Below, piece after piece: positions 10,146 through 22,219 of a stretch of 64,000 bases of DNA. Both the position numbers and the translations under genes were made by a program. The stretch is taken from assembly GCF_030936135.1 (NCBI RefSeq), contig NC_082604.1, forward strand, positions 5,649,001 to 5,713,000, written 5' to 3'. The first letter of the stretch is position 1, and each line of letters begins with the position of its first letter. Source of the stretch: Gavia stellata (Eukaryota > Chordata > Aves > Gaviiformes > Gaviidae). A model generated the notes under the pieces. It had not been told where the DNA came from. It was given only the letters and a program-made list of their open reading frames with translations, and made no database searches.

Positions 10146-13100
10146 TAACTTAAAAGTTTGTCACTTCTAATTTTAGAGTTTTAACTTTAGAAATGCTACT
10201 TTAATTTTTCTGCCAATCAATATTGATTTTAAAAAATTTAATTTTCCCATTAGAAAAAGAACGGAGAATTTTAATATTCCAGTGCAATTTCCATTTCCAT
10301 GATATCTGCCCCAGGGAAAGACAGAAGAGCTTCAGAATTTCATACTCTTGTTAGTGTGTTTCTGTGTTAGAAAAAAGATGAGCATTATTAGGTTTATTTA
10401 GTTTTAGGGAAAAATATAAATAATATAAATATAGCAAACATCTAAAGAAATGAGACATTTATTCACCTTTGTATTGCTTCCTGCCTACAATAATGACCTG
10501 TTCCTCAATTCAGTTCTCCTCTCCTTTTAAAATGACAAAATATTGTCTCCTATATATTAAAATGGTAATATAAAAGGCTAAGAAAGCCTATCATACCACA
10601 TGTAATATTTTACATTTTCCTTTTTTTCTTCAAGGTTCAGTACCATATTGATGTATGCCAGGGAAGTCTAGTAGCCGGCCGTGACACAACAAAACAATCT
10701 GTTTATTATCAGAAGCTCACCAACTAACCAATCTTATTTTTACAATCATTTCTGCCTAATGATACTGCTTATGAATAGATGGGTAGGGAAGGCTTAGGAT
10801 CAAAGAGTAAACCACAGGTTTCACAATGTTTTCTTGGCAAAACAACATGTTGATTTAGCTACTGGACTGGAATCTGCAAACCTTCATTAAGTGTGCTTTT
10901 CCTGGGATTACTTTGGCTACCATTTTCTTTCCTGTCTTCGTATGACAAATCTTTGTCCAGGACCGGTGATCTGAAGTTGCTTTAGTCTGGCTTAGCATTT
11001 TAACAGAGCTGAGTGCTTTCCTTAGAGAAGCACGCAACTCCTCCATAGGAGTATTTCAGGTCCAGAAACAGTCCCATTTTAGGCATCAGAGCAGGTGCTC
11101 AAAAGCTTGTTTACGAAGGAGGGGGTGACCGGGGTGTTGATCTGGGCTGGGATTTTGGGTGCCACTCCAAAGCAGCCATATCCACGCAGCAGCTGTTTCC
11201 ACATCCCGCCCCATCTGTCCATGCCCACGGCAGCCATCGCTTTCAGACAAGGCAGCAGCATTCAGGCTGGGAATGCCGGCCTGGTGAGTCCCACCAGTGA
11301 TTTCTGGATTGCAGGGGGCTTTGTTCTGTGCTGCTCTGCTGGGTGCAGGAAGCCTGGGATTTGAGGACAAACTTGCCAGTTGTCCTTCTTGGCGTCCCAT
11401 GATTCCTCCATCTTTTCAGAGCCAAATCCTGTTAGTCAGCTTGGAGAGAATTTGCTTTGCACCACAGTGCCGATAACGGAGCAGCAGCTGCATGTGTCTT
11501 AGAAAGCAGGTGCTATGCCATTCAGCACATCTGGCTGCAAGCAGAGGAGGAAGAAATCATGGAGCTCCTGGTGAACTAACTCTTCCTGGGTTAACTTTAC
11601 CTGATGAAGCTTTGTGGATGACCAAGGTGAAGGGGTAGCCAGAATTACAAGATGGCAAAAGTCATCTAGAGATTTGCCCAAGCATCACTCCGAAGGCACA
11701 GCAGCAGCACACCAGTGTGAGGACCTCCTCAGCATGCAGGATGGCTGGTCCTGCAGCTGGGAGCTTGCTGTCCCACAGTCACTATTAGGGGTAGCAAGGG
11801 TACTAGTCCAAACTAACCAACTTGTAAACTTAGGCTCTGTTCCTCAGCCTATCACCAGAGGGGTGTGTACTGCACCAGAAGTAGCTGGTGGCACGGATCT
11901 GCAAGTACAGAGGTCACTGGTAGCTTTGCAAGTCTGAGATTCCCAAAGCTAGGATAGTGGCATGCACACGCCAGTTCAAAATGTTTATTTGAAAAGTGCC
12001 TTATTTTCTGCTTCACTGGCAGACAAAGCTTTTCACAGTCACATAGGTTGGAGAAAGGATTTATTTAACTTGTGGAACGCCTGAAGGTCTCGGAGATGAA
12101 GAGGTGCAACACTCCTGCCTATTAATTGGTCCTGGCATTGGCAAATGGTTTGGGGAGAGAGCTACCAAGTGTGGCTGAAGGGCAGAGCTGGAGTTCTGCA
12201 GTTGGGTGCTCTCTGGCAGCGTGGCAAAAAGCGAAGGCCTGTGGTGTAGGGATGTGTGAAAAAATACTGTTGTGAGAAAATACTTAATGCAAACAATTGT
12301 GGGACTGTGGTTGGGCTTGAGGTTACGGGGCTGGGTGGGAACATGGCGATAACGCCACATCAGCTCAGGGATCTGTTTCTGCAGGTACCTACCTCACTCT
12401 TTTGCTAGGTTAGTGATTGCACGTGTCGTCTGTCTGCCGTTCTGCAAGAACAACTCCGTTCAAGTCTGCCTCTGTGGCCAAAAAGAGCTCAAACAACTTC
12501 TTTTTCTTTGCTTTTTATGTCTCCCTAAAGAGAAGAACCAGACAAACACCAGCAGACTTTGTCCATATCTCTCTTGGTTAGGCACTGGTTTCATGGTGTC
12601 TTGATACTGTAAGGGATGTAAAAAAAGCAATAGTTCAGTGTCTATAGCAGCAGTGATGCAATGCTCATTCTTCTCAGCTCTGCAATTCCACTCCCATAGT
12701 CATCTCCCAGGCTTGGGAGATGGGTGAGATCGGGCGGAAAAATTAGACACGCGCTTTCTGCACAGGAGCACCATTGGCATGGGCCTTGTTTTGAGGTGCT
12801 TACAGCAGTGAGTGGCTACTGGGATGAGCGGGAAGAGAGGGGATTTGCATGGGCTAGGAACATGGGCTGGCCAAGCGAGGACCAGAGTGTACAGGGGGAT
12901 ATGCAATACTAATTGCAGGGCCAAATCAGTAAACATGTTATTGACGTTTTGCCAGGTGGCTTTTGTGCATAAGTCAAGTACACAGTCTGTAATCCCAGTG
13001 CCTCCCCAGCTGAGGAAGAGCGAGCATTGAGTGTGCAGGTGGTGGGGTGGCACCCAGCTCCGGCACTGGGCGTGCGGGGCTGCAGAGGGTGCCCCATTTC

Positions 13101-16100
13101 ATTCCCCATGACGGGGTCTGCGCTCATCCTGTCGCCTCACCGCTGCAGACGGACACCCAGGGAAGCATTGCCAGCCTGAGCAAAGGGTTAGGACGTGCAT
13201 TATGCGGGGTCAGAGGAAAGGGGGATCTACAGAGTCAGCCAGGAGACAGGGAAAATGGAAAAAATGACGAAGAGTTGTCTGGGGGGAGGGAGTACTGGTT
13301 TGCCAGGGCCCTTTGGTATTGCATGTTGCAGATGACATTTCCTGGCACGGTTGCCATTTCAAACAGGTGATGGGAAGAGGAGAGGCTGAAAGGGAGCAGT
13401 CCTGGAAAAGTGCCTTCCACCCAAAATGCTTGTACCTGCTGATTATCCACAGCAGACCAGCTCAAGTCAAGGTGACCCACAGGGTTTTTGGCAGGATGGT
13501 GGTGAAAGTCTGTTCAAAGTCAAGGGAAGGATTTTAGCAAGTTTTGGTGTGTTCTCCCTATTTCTTTGAGAGGTTTTTTTACCACGTGAAAAGGCTTTGC
13601 TGTACTTTCATCCTCATCTAAATCCAGACTCTTCTTTTTAATGCTGTTTCCATACACCTCTTCCTTTTCACTTAATGCACCTTAGCGCTTTTCCCTGGCA
13701 TACTCAAAATGTAAATTCCTCAATAGCTACTGAATGCACTCTTCTGCATTTCCTCACAAATTGCTATTAACGTCACCTTTCCTTTTGCTCAGTACTGACT
13801 ACTGTTCGTAATCCTCCTGAATGGCTTCTGTCGTTACATTTTGTGCCTACTTGCATCAGGATCTGCAGTGATGTTGTCACTCAACACCACCTCTTTCTTT
13901 TTGAAGCTTTCTATCCACTAAAACTTCTTCTAGCAACGTCAGAAGCTATTCTCCCTCCTTGTGCTGAAAAGTATTTATTTCATCTCTGTTCCATTTGTTT
14001 CACAGCTCTTCATAACGTTCTTTATGTTGCTTATTCATTGTCAGTCATTAGCCTGCATTCATCCTCTATCTTTAATTAAATGTCTAAATTCTTTCTTTCA
14101 TTCGGTGATAGAATCCCCATGTTGCATTCAGGGTTTTTAATGTTTTTCACTGTTAAGTGTTGCTCTCTTCTCTCTGATCAGTGATTGGGGTAAGGGACGT
14201 GGCGCTTAGACTGTCTGCTCCCTTCATATTCTTCTTCAGCTTCCTGCACTTGTCTCTCGGTTGCCGCAGCTCACGTTCAACTCTTCCTTCGTTAAGCTCC
14301 GAGCCCTTCCCCAGGCTGGTTAGGATAGGTGTCCAGTAGCAGTAAATAACTACTAAAAGAAATCTTGGATTTTCTTTGGTTTCATTTTCTGTGTGTTTGA
14401 ACTACTTGAAAACCATCTGAGTTTTGCTTAATTTTAGAAAAATCCAGGAAGGCGTTACAACGCTCCCCACAGCAGAGGAAAATTCTCAGGAGCATACTGG
14501 CACACGACTCCCCAAAATAGTTAACGTGTTTATTTGGAGGAATGCACTGACCCATTTAGGTGGCACACCGCATCATTGAAATGTGTCTGAAAAGTGCCCG
14601 ACAGTGGTGGTATTCAAATTCAACACCACCAGAAAAACACATGAACATCGGTGGATGCATGCCAAAATTTCCACACAGGCTTCTAATTTTAGGTTTTAAC
14701 CTTTCCAGTGCCCTGAAGATGCCTTCAAAATCTCCAAAATCACTGACCCCTTCAGAAAATATTGGCCTAAATGCTTTACAAGTACTTTACATTGTTAAAA
14801 AAGTATTAACGAAGCTTTATAGAAATGAGTAATCTTTAATAATGGCCTTCAGCTTCTCAGACAGCGTGCAACTGCTTATTTTGAGAGAAATGCTTGGTGC
14901 TGCTTGAGAAAGAACAGCCAATCCCCCTGCTAGCAGAGGAATGAAGACCAAGAGGATGTAGTAGCAACTCAAGTATCCTTAATATCCGACATCCTCGGTG
15001 ACGTTGGCTTTCAGAACTGGAAGTGCCTGGATGTGACTGCACGCATACATGTGCACATTATGAAACAATTGATTGCTCAATGTGGATTTTTAATTAGTAT
15101 TTTCCTTTTAAATGCTCCATTTACCCTCTTCACCCAAGGTATTTTCGCCACGTGCAGTTTTTATTGGAGTAAACATACTCCCTTCAGATAGCTCCTTCAA
15201 GGCAATTCAGCGATATCTTGACCCTCTTTTAATTTTTTTCCTTCCCATGACTCAATCCTTTAATCCCACTTATGTTTTCTGAAGTGAACTCTACATAGTC
15301 GTATTGACCCCAAGAGTTACATGCTCAAAGGACTGAGGCAGACGAGAGGATATATCTGATAAGAGAACTATTTTAAGCAAAACATTTTTCTTAGGTCATA
15401 TACTTTTTAGATTTAATGTCTTTGTAACAAGTAAGACTTCAGGATAGTAATCTTTTTTATATTCAGTGGGGGAAATAAGTTATTGCAATGCAACTGTACC
15501 ATCCAAGGTGAACTGTCTGCTGATCTTCTCTTTGCTGTTTATGTTGTTTGGGGTCCTTCTTGCTTTTGCAGCCAGAGGATGAAAAATTGACTGAACAGCC
15601 TCACTTCTAATTAAATCTGCTAAGCAGTTCTGAGTTTTAGCTCGGCAGAAAAACAGTTGAAGGTTTCAGCTGTTTAAGATCTTCGTGAAAACAATTTACA
15701 TACCAAAATCATTGACATTTTCAGTCTATTTTCAGAAATTTAACGTTTTCATTAGTAATTCTGTTTTGCAAAGCTGCAATTTACCTGACCCCAGGGAGAA
15801 GCAGAGCTCGTTTGGCCTATGAAAATCTGAGGCTGGTTTGCTCCAGAGAGGATCAATCCCGGAGTCCTGAGCGCATGCTGCTCTTCTCATGGTTTCAGTG
15901 GAGGGGCACTGCCAGCTACTGCAAAGAGCACAAGGCTGCGTACGCTTCCTGGGGAGGGCCTAGGGAGGCAACAGGAGGAATATCCTGAGGTCAGAATGTT
16001 GTGTAGGCTCACTAAAAGGTAAAGATATATTATGCCTGGGATTGACACGTTACATTTAGGAGAGCAAAACAGGTGGCAGCTAATAGAAGAACTGATATTT

Positions 16101-16850
16101 CTTCCTTTCCCTTGGTGGTAAGAGGCAGCAGGGAGAGGTCATCCTTCTAGGAAGGAGAATGCAGGCAGTTACCTGCCTACACCAGCTCCACGGCATTGCA
16201 TAAGGCCTCATTTAGTACCCAGTAATGAATTAATTTAAGCCTGCACATCCCTGCCCTTGCCTCGCTGCTCTGCATTATGAACTTCCAAGTTTGCTTATGC
16301 TAAAGGGCAGAGCAAAAATAAATTTCCATACTCCCAGGCATGTTCCATCAGCCTGTGTTGGAGCGTGGGCCAGTGTCCAAATAGTTTGGATATGAAGTGA
16401 ATTTGGACTCCAGGACAGGCTCAGACCTGCTCTTGAAATTGCACGGCGATGACACCAGGGTCCTGCTTTAAATGTGCAGTTGACTGGCTGCCACCACCGC
16501 GACCTCCAGCTGCGAGGGCAGTGCTCTTCACGTCCCAGCTTGAAACTATCCTTGCCTGTCCCGGCGTAGCGGGGAAAGGGGCACCCCGTTTTGCATTACT
16601 GTTGACCAGGAACCGGCAAAAAACTTTGTCAGTTGGAAATTCTATATTCTTTATGTGAAGCTGTAGCTCAGGCAGACAAAGATCCTCTTTTGATTGATTT
16701 TGTTGGGTCGTAGTTTCTATTGTGGTCACGTAGACTGAAAAACCCCCCCGAGACCTGGTGGTTCAGACCTTTAGTCTGGGAGGTGGCTCTTGTTGGGGGT
16801 TTTTGGTTGGGCTCCGGCCAGGAGTACCGGGGTGTGCCTATTCCCGGTGG
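10146..16850. other. KLHL6-KLHL24 intergenic region, distal part
   Basis: No gene is recognised. About 13560-14300 is a pyrimidine-rich block on the plus strand. The small open frames (60-117 codons) overlap each other on both strands and show no family motif. GC content rises towards the CpG island that begins near 16850. Confidence 0.6.
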
Positions 16851-17063
16851 TGCCCGCAAAGGGCTGCGAACGGTATGGGCTCGCAGCGCTGTCGGTGCCG
16901 GGGGCTCTCCGTTTGGCCCCCGTTGCTCCCGGGACGCTGCCGCAGACGAAACCCGGCGCAGCCCTTGGCCCTCCAGCCGCCCCCGGGCTGGTGCCGCGCC
17001 GCCCGGCAGCAGGACCCGGGGCTCCGGGCGGCGGCGGGGCGCGGGGCCGGGCGGGGCGGCGGG

Positions 17064-17080
17064 ACTACAGCTCCCAGGGC
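17064..17080 (+). promoter_or_regulatory. ZNF143/THAP11-type promoter element
   Basis: ACTACAGCTCCCAGGGC closely matches the SBS1 consensus ACTACAATTCCCAGAATGC that ZNF143 binds at many mammalian promoters. It lies about 90 bases upstream of the inferred KLHL24 start region, a usual position for the element. Confidence 0.65.
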
Positions 17081-17095
17081 CGCGCGGAGCCGCCG

Positions 17096-17103
17096 TGACA
17101 TCA
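17096..17103 (+). promoter_or_regulatory. CRE/ATF-like octamer
   Basis: TGACATCA differs by one base from the palindromic CRE TGACGTCA. It is followed 11 bases later by GGTCACATG (17121-17129), which holds an E-box-like CACATG. Both sit between the ZNF143 element and the inferred start of KLHL24 exon 1. Confidence 0.45.
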
Positions 17104-17149
17104 TGTGCGGTGGCTCGGAGGTCACATGCCCCGCCGGCCCCTTTGTTTT

Positions 17150-17311
17150 GAGCGGCGCTGGCAGCGCGACCGGCGGCGGCGGAGAGGCCCGAGCGCACCG
17201 CACCGATCGCAGCGCTCCGCTCCGCTCCGCTCCCCACCCGACCCGACCCGACCCGACCCGACCCCCCGAGCAGTTCTCGCGGGCGCAGCGCGGCGGGGCC
17301 CGTTCCCGGCT
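17150..17311 (+). other. KLHL24: KLHL24 exon 1 (non-coding, 5' end approximate)
   Basis: This is the inferred untranslated first exon. The 3' border is a good donor, CGGCT|GTGAGT, at 17311/17312. The 5' end is a guess from the position of promoter elements and could be tens of bases off. It contains the (ACCCG)5 tract. Splicing to the coding exon at 23789 is inferred. Another non-coding exon inside the 6.5-kb intron, or an alternative first exon near 17932, cannot be excluded. Confidence 0.5.
17232..17267 (-). repeat. (ACCCG)5 tract, G-quadruplex-capable on minus strand
   Basis: Five perfect ACCCG units (17236-17260) are flanked by further C runs. The minus strand therefore has seven successive runs of at least three G, mostly separated by TC. 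It is preceded by a short CCGCT pentamer run (about 17213-17231). It lies in the KLHL24 first exon or core promoter. Confidence 0.8.
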
Positions 17312-17784
17312 GTGAGTGGGGCAGCGGGCCGGCTGGGGGGCGCGGGGCCGCGCTGCGGGCGCGGGGCTGGGACGGCGGCGGGGCCCCCGCGGCGGGCCGG
17401 TGGCCCCCCGGGGACGGCGCGGAGCCCCGTCGAGGCGCGTCTGTCACGGGGCCGGGACGTGGAACGCGGGGCCGGCCGGGACCGTTAGCCGCCGCGGCGA
17501 GGACAGCGCGTCCCCGGCCCTGCCAGGCAGCGCGGGGCGGCCGCCGCGGTGGTGTGGCAGGGAAGGGCCGTTGGCAGCACCGGTGCCCCGGGACCTGTCG
17601 GCTGTGTGTGTCGTGTCGTCCGTCCCCAGTCTCCCCCCCCCCGCCCCCCCGCCCCGTGCGGGCAGCGGGGCCCGGCGGGCGGTGCGGCTTGCCCGGCCCG
17701 GCCGGCGGAGCGGGGCGGGGGGTGCCCGGTGCCCCCGGCCCTCCCGCGGTGGTTTCGTAACGTGGGTCTCCCCCGTGCCCCCCG

Positions 17785-17806
17785 GGCGGCGGCGGCGGCG
17801 GCGGCT
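17785..17806 (+). repeat. (GGC)n triplet run
   Basis: About seven uninterrupted GGC units inside the KLHL24 CpG island, 3' of the exon 1 donor. Confidence 0.8.
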
Positions 17807-18001
17807 GGGGGGGTGCCCCGCGGCCGCGGATTGGACGGGCAGGCGGGGGGAGGCGGGGCCGCGGTGCGGAGCCGCCCGCGGATTGGGCAGGGCGCGGAGG
17901 GGGGGCTGTCGCTAAGGCGGCTCGGGGTGAAGGTGAGCTGGAGGGCGCGCGTGCGCGCGGCGGCTCCGTGTGGGGGCATCGGGGCCGAGCGGCAGCGACA
18001 C

Positions 18002-18013
18002 TGCGCATGCGCA
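18002..18013. promoter_or_regulatory. NRF1 site (palindrome)
   Basis: TGCGCATGCGCA is a perfect NRF1 consensus. It sits 116 bases after the second of two ATTGG (inverted CCAAT) boxes at 17830-17834 and 17882-17886, and downstream of a strong unused-looking donor AAG|GTGAGC at 17932/17933. Confidence 0.65.
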
Positions 18014-21000
18014 CCGTGTCAACCGGCGGGCGCGCTCCCGGCGGCCGTTGGCTCCGAGGGCGGGGGGTGCTCTGCCATGGCGGGGTCCCCGCGCGCGGGT
18101 GGGTCCCGGCCTGCCGCCGCCGCCGGGGCTCTGTCCCGCGGGTGCAGGGCGCTCGGCTTCTTCTGGTGGCTGTGGGGCCGGCCCGCTGCAGCACCGGGGT
18201 TAAACCCCGGCCTCGCCGGTACCCGCGGTGCGGGGCCCGCCGGTGGGGCTTGCGGGCGCCCGCGGGAGGCGGCTGTTCTCCGTGTGTTTTGCCGTGTTTG
18301 GTACCGATGACCCCCCGGGCTGGGAAGCGCGTCCGCTCCCGCCTGGCGCTGCCATTTTGTGCTGGTGCAGCCGCCTCCAGCGCCGCCGGTAAACACGCGG
18401 GGAGCGGGCCCGCGGGCCTCCCCTCCGCACCGGCCTTCTCCGCAATTCGTGTGTTTTGCTGGGTTTTTTGTTGGTTCTCTTCTTAGTTCGGATGGCGCTT
18501 TGTTCCCTTATACAGCAAAAAGGGGCAGCGACAGCTTGGGAATGTCTTGGGATAGAGCCCCGCGCGTAGGCAGTTCCCCCGGGGCACGAGGAGGCTCCGG
18601 CGGCGGGGACGGCGCACGGTACGCGGGAGGGTCGGCGTCCGCCTCGGGGCCGGCATCGGCCTCCGATTCCCTGGCTGGTTTTGCTGGGGTTTGTTTTGTG
18701 TCTTTGCTCTCTGGGGTCCTTGGTAACGCACACGGTTTCAGATGTACACGTTTGTATGTTGTTCCAATTTTCCCATTGCCACATAGTCAATATTCCCGTT
18801 CCTTTAGGAAAAAGCAGTCTCGTTGGGTTGTGGTACCGGCCTGGCTGTTACTGCGCTCGTTGGTGGCTGCGACTTGTTTGTTTGTTGGTTTCAAATTTAC
18901 AGGCAGCTGGCTGAACCCCCTGGAAGTCCTTGGAACACATAATGAGGACGCGTGCGATGGCTGGGGCTTTTGTTCTGTTTTTTTCTTTTTTAAACAAAAT
19001 CTGAATGTGTGTAAAAATGATAGCGAAACCAAGGGGGAAGAATGTTGACTTTTTCCACAGTCTCTTCCCCATAGGTAAATGATAGTATGCAGTGCTTTTT
19101 TGTTTGGTTTTTTTTTCCTCCAGTGGGTGCGTGCCCTTCTAAGTGACCTTTTCATTTACAAAAAGGTTACCTAAAGACTTCTGTATAGTTTAAAGGTGTT
19201 CCTTTTTGCTGCTTGTCTTTGTTTTGTTTTACTTAATAATCATGAGTCTCATGTCCAAATCAGTTCCTGTTTTTGCTGTGTGATTTTTTTTTTTTTTTGA
19301 AGGGGCTTAGGGCTTTTTGTGTGTGTCATTAGCTTGATTACTGTTGAATTTTGGCATTCAGAGTATTTTTTTAATCAGAATAGTGCCTTACATTAGAATA
19401 AAAAACTCCTATAGTGCACCTAACTCCTTACCATGTCAATGAGCTTGTTCGCTTTGAATTCTTGTTTACTAGTTATTCAGTATTCTTAAAGACTTCATTC
19501 ATCTTAAAGGCGTTCACATCCTCCATTTCTATTGTAAAACAAGAAGTGGGGTTTTTTTAAAGAAAAGTCCTTTAAAACCAACAACTTTGTGGACTTTTTT
19601 TATATCACAAAGAAAGAAGAACGAAAAATAAATGCTGTGTGTGTTTTTGGTGGTGGGAAAGGCTATGATTGTTTTTCCCCCCTCTTCCTTTAAAAGAAAA
19701 AAGCAAGAGCACGTGTTGTGGTTTAGCCAGTGTGTTGCAGTAGATAAAACTGCGAGTTTGTTTTCTCTGACTCTTGTGGTAACCAGACATCGGAGATGAA
19801 GCACATCTGCAGATCATGTTATCTGAAATCACAAATAACATAACTAGAGTTGGCCAAACCCGAGTTACAGTTCCCATGCTCCAGAATGAAAATACTATTT
19901 AGTTTATTACATTGGGTTGCGTTGCCTTGGGGGTGCTGTTGCTCACACCGTACCAGGTAATAGTAGAGGTGGCTTGCCTGCGAGCTCCGGCTGGGCGGCA
20001 CAGGCGGTGTGCCCTGTGCCGTGAGCGTGCTGGGCTGCCGCAGGCCTGCGCTGGGGCCGTGCCGGTGGCTCCTGCCCTTCCCCAGGGCAGCTGCTTGTTC
20101 CCAGCACCTCTTTTTCTCCCTTTACAGACGGTCACCTCTCCAGCCACGCCACGCAAGTGCTGGTGCTGACGTGAGGCGGCGGTGGGCACGGGCGCAGGGT
20201 GGAAGCCAACTCCACTGGCAGCAAGCAGAAGCCCAGCTCAGCTTCAGGTACTCCTGAAACTACACCCTGAGGGTGAGCTTTGAAGGTAGAGCTCGGGCAC
20301 ACCTGATGACTAGGTGTTACCGAAGGGCCTCGCCCCGACCCTGGCTGCATTTCCTCTGCGGCTTTCCGTCAGTTCTGCTAACGGACCAAAGGAGTTCTGT
20401 GCCGCAGAACTGATAGGAAAAAAGCTCTACCAGAAAGTTGCTAGCTGTTGCCAGAGCTGCAGGTGAAGTGAGAGGGGTAAAATACATGAGGATGTTGCAG
20501 TGGAGGAAGGAGGAGTTTAGTGCAACATAAAAGTAATTTGCACAGGAGGATTTACTGATAGAAGGTACCAGGGCAAACATTTTATAGACCTCATTTACTG
20601 GCCTCTGAATTGGACTCATAGTCAAATTATTTCTGAGGAACATCTTGTGTAGACAAGCCTATAGACAATATAAAATAAGGAAACAGAGGAACCTGATCTT
20701 CTGGTGAACTCAGCTTAATTTAGAGATGTGCATGTACAGGTAACATTCATATTGGAGCCATGTCTGTATTTGTAAAGCGTTTTTAAAACCTGTTGATAGA
20801 AAGCATGATTTCGTTTTCCTTTCCAGTTTTTTGAATGAGTAGACTCTCTGATTTGGTTCGGGTCCATCCTTGTTGACCCTTGCTCAGGCAAGCAATCCCA
20901 TGCATTCTGTATTTTTTTGCTATTAAAATTTCCAATGGTTGCATTTAGGAAAAAAATTGGTTTGTTTTTCTTTTGCTTCATTTAAACTTCCCGAAGATAT

Positions 21001-21993
21001 CTCAGTGTTAAATTCTCTTAAGTGGTTGGTGCTTTATAATGCAGAGTCTGTAGTTCATGTATAAGTACCTTTATATACATGGAAGGTGCAGACAAGCATA
21101 TCCTTTTGTGTTTCCCTCCCTTGCACACTAAGCAGCTTGGCTTCAGGCACAGATTCCCCTCTGCCTTTCCAGCTTTGGGGCTGAAACATGGGGCGGGCAG
21201 CTGGAAGTGGTGACATCTTAAAACTGCCAGAGCATGATCTGCAAGAAGGCCATATGTGTGTCTGATAGAGCTAAACACGTGATAGTGTTACTGACAGTCT
21301 TGTAAAATTACTTTGCTTAAGCAAACCTACTGAAGTTATTTACTGCATAGAAATTGAAGCACAGTATGTTCAAAAGCATAAATTTCTGCAGTGGAGTGTA
21401 ATTCTTTCTCCTTTCCATTCTCTTATTTGTGAATTTGCAGTATTTATTCCCTTGATTAGTTTTTGCTCCATGGATTATTTTTTTTTTAGTCTCCCATTTC
21501 TTTAAACCATCAGGACATTAAAAAAAATAAAACCATTCACTGATGACTAATTTTGTGTTGTTCCAAGCATAAAGAAGACATTGCTTCCTTCAGTGAGCAG
21601 TCTTAACCCAGAGCCCTTATTTCCATTTATTAGCGATTGCATAATATAGTGTCTTCTTAAGTCTTAACTTCTCACATAATGAGAAATATCTGATCTTGAA
21701 GCTTTTTTTACTTAGTTGCAGTGTTTTGTCCTTTCATGCAATATGCCAGTGTCTTGTTTCCGATTTCAGGCTAGCTGTGCTTTGGAAAAGCTCCATTAGC
21801 TTTAGTGGAATTATTCTGATTTAAATCTGTGACACTGGAATCAAGCCTTTAGGGTTTATATTTTCATAGTTACACTTCCTTTTTCTACTGCTGATGTTTC
21901 ATTTCTGCCCACTTTCTCATGCTGAGTAGTATGGAATTAATTGCAGATCAAGTTCAATGTAAGCGTTAGGGTGTTAGCAACAGAGCTGGTGAG

Positions 21994-22020
21994 GTGGTGG
22001 TGGTTGTTGTTGTTGTTGGT
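21994..22020 (+). repeat. (GTG)n(GTT)n microsatellite
   Basis: Compound triplet run within KLHL24 intron 1. Confidence 0.75.
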
Positions 22021-22199
22021 TTTAGTATTTATCCGGCCTGCGTCATTACAGGGTAAAATGGTTGTGAAATACATTGGATAGAATATCAGCTACAGATTAG
22101 ACTGTCCATTTATGCCCTGTTAAAATATCTCTGAAGCAATCAGTTATTACATAGGCTTATTGCAACAGTGTTTTTCACGCATCAGTGACAACTGATCCT

Positions 22200-22219
22200 A
22201 TTTTAATTTAAATTAAAAT
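22200..22219. repeat. 20-bp perfect palindrome
   Basis: ATTTTAATTTAAATTAAAAT equals its own reverse complement. It is A/T-only, in intron 1 of KLHL24. It contains overlapping TAATT homeodomain-type cores but may be a chance product of AT-rich sequence. Confidence 0.7.

Larger units (their letters stand above)
16850..18660 (+). promoter_or_regulatory. KLHL24: CpG island and promoter of KLHL24
   Basis: A very GC-rich, CpG-dense stretch ends an AT-rich region and covers the inferred first exon of KLHL24. It contains a ZNF143-type element (17064-17080), a CRE-like octamer (17096-17103), GC boxes, a CCCGA pentamer tract, GGC triplet runs, two inverted CCAAT boxes (17830-17834 and 17882-17886) and a palindromic NRF1 site (18002-18013). 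No TATA box is seen, so dispersed initiation is expected. Long open frames across it (up to 508 codons, minus) come from the base composition and are not genes. Confidence 0.88.

Noticed and set aside
16668..18194. 508-codon open frame, minus strand, Pro/Arg/Ala-rich
   Set aside because: It lies across the KLHL24 CpG island, where stop codons are rare in every frame. Composition is pure GC-codon bias (Pro, Arg, Ala, Gly), and no domain is visible.
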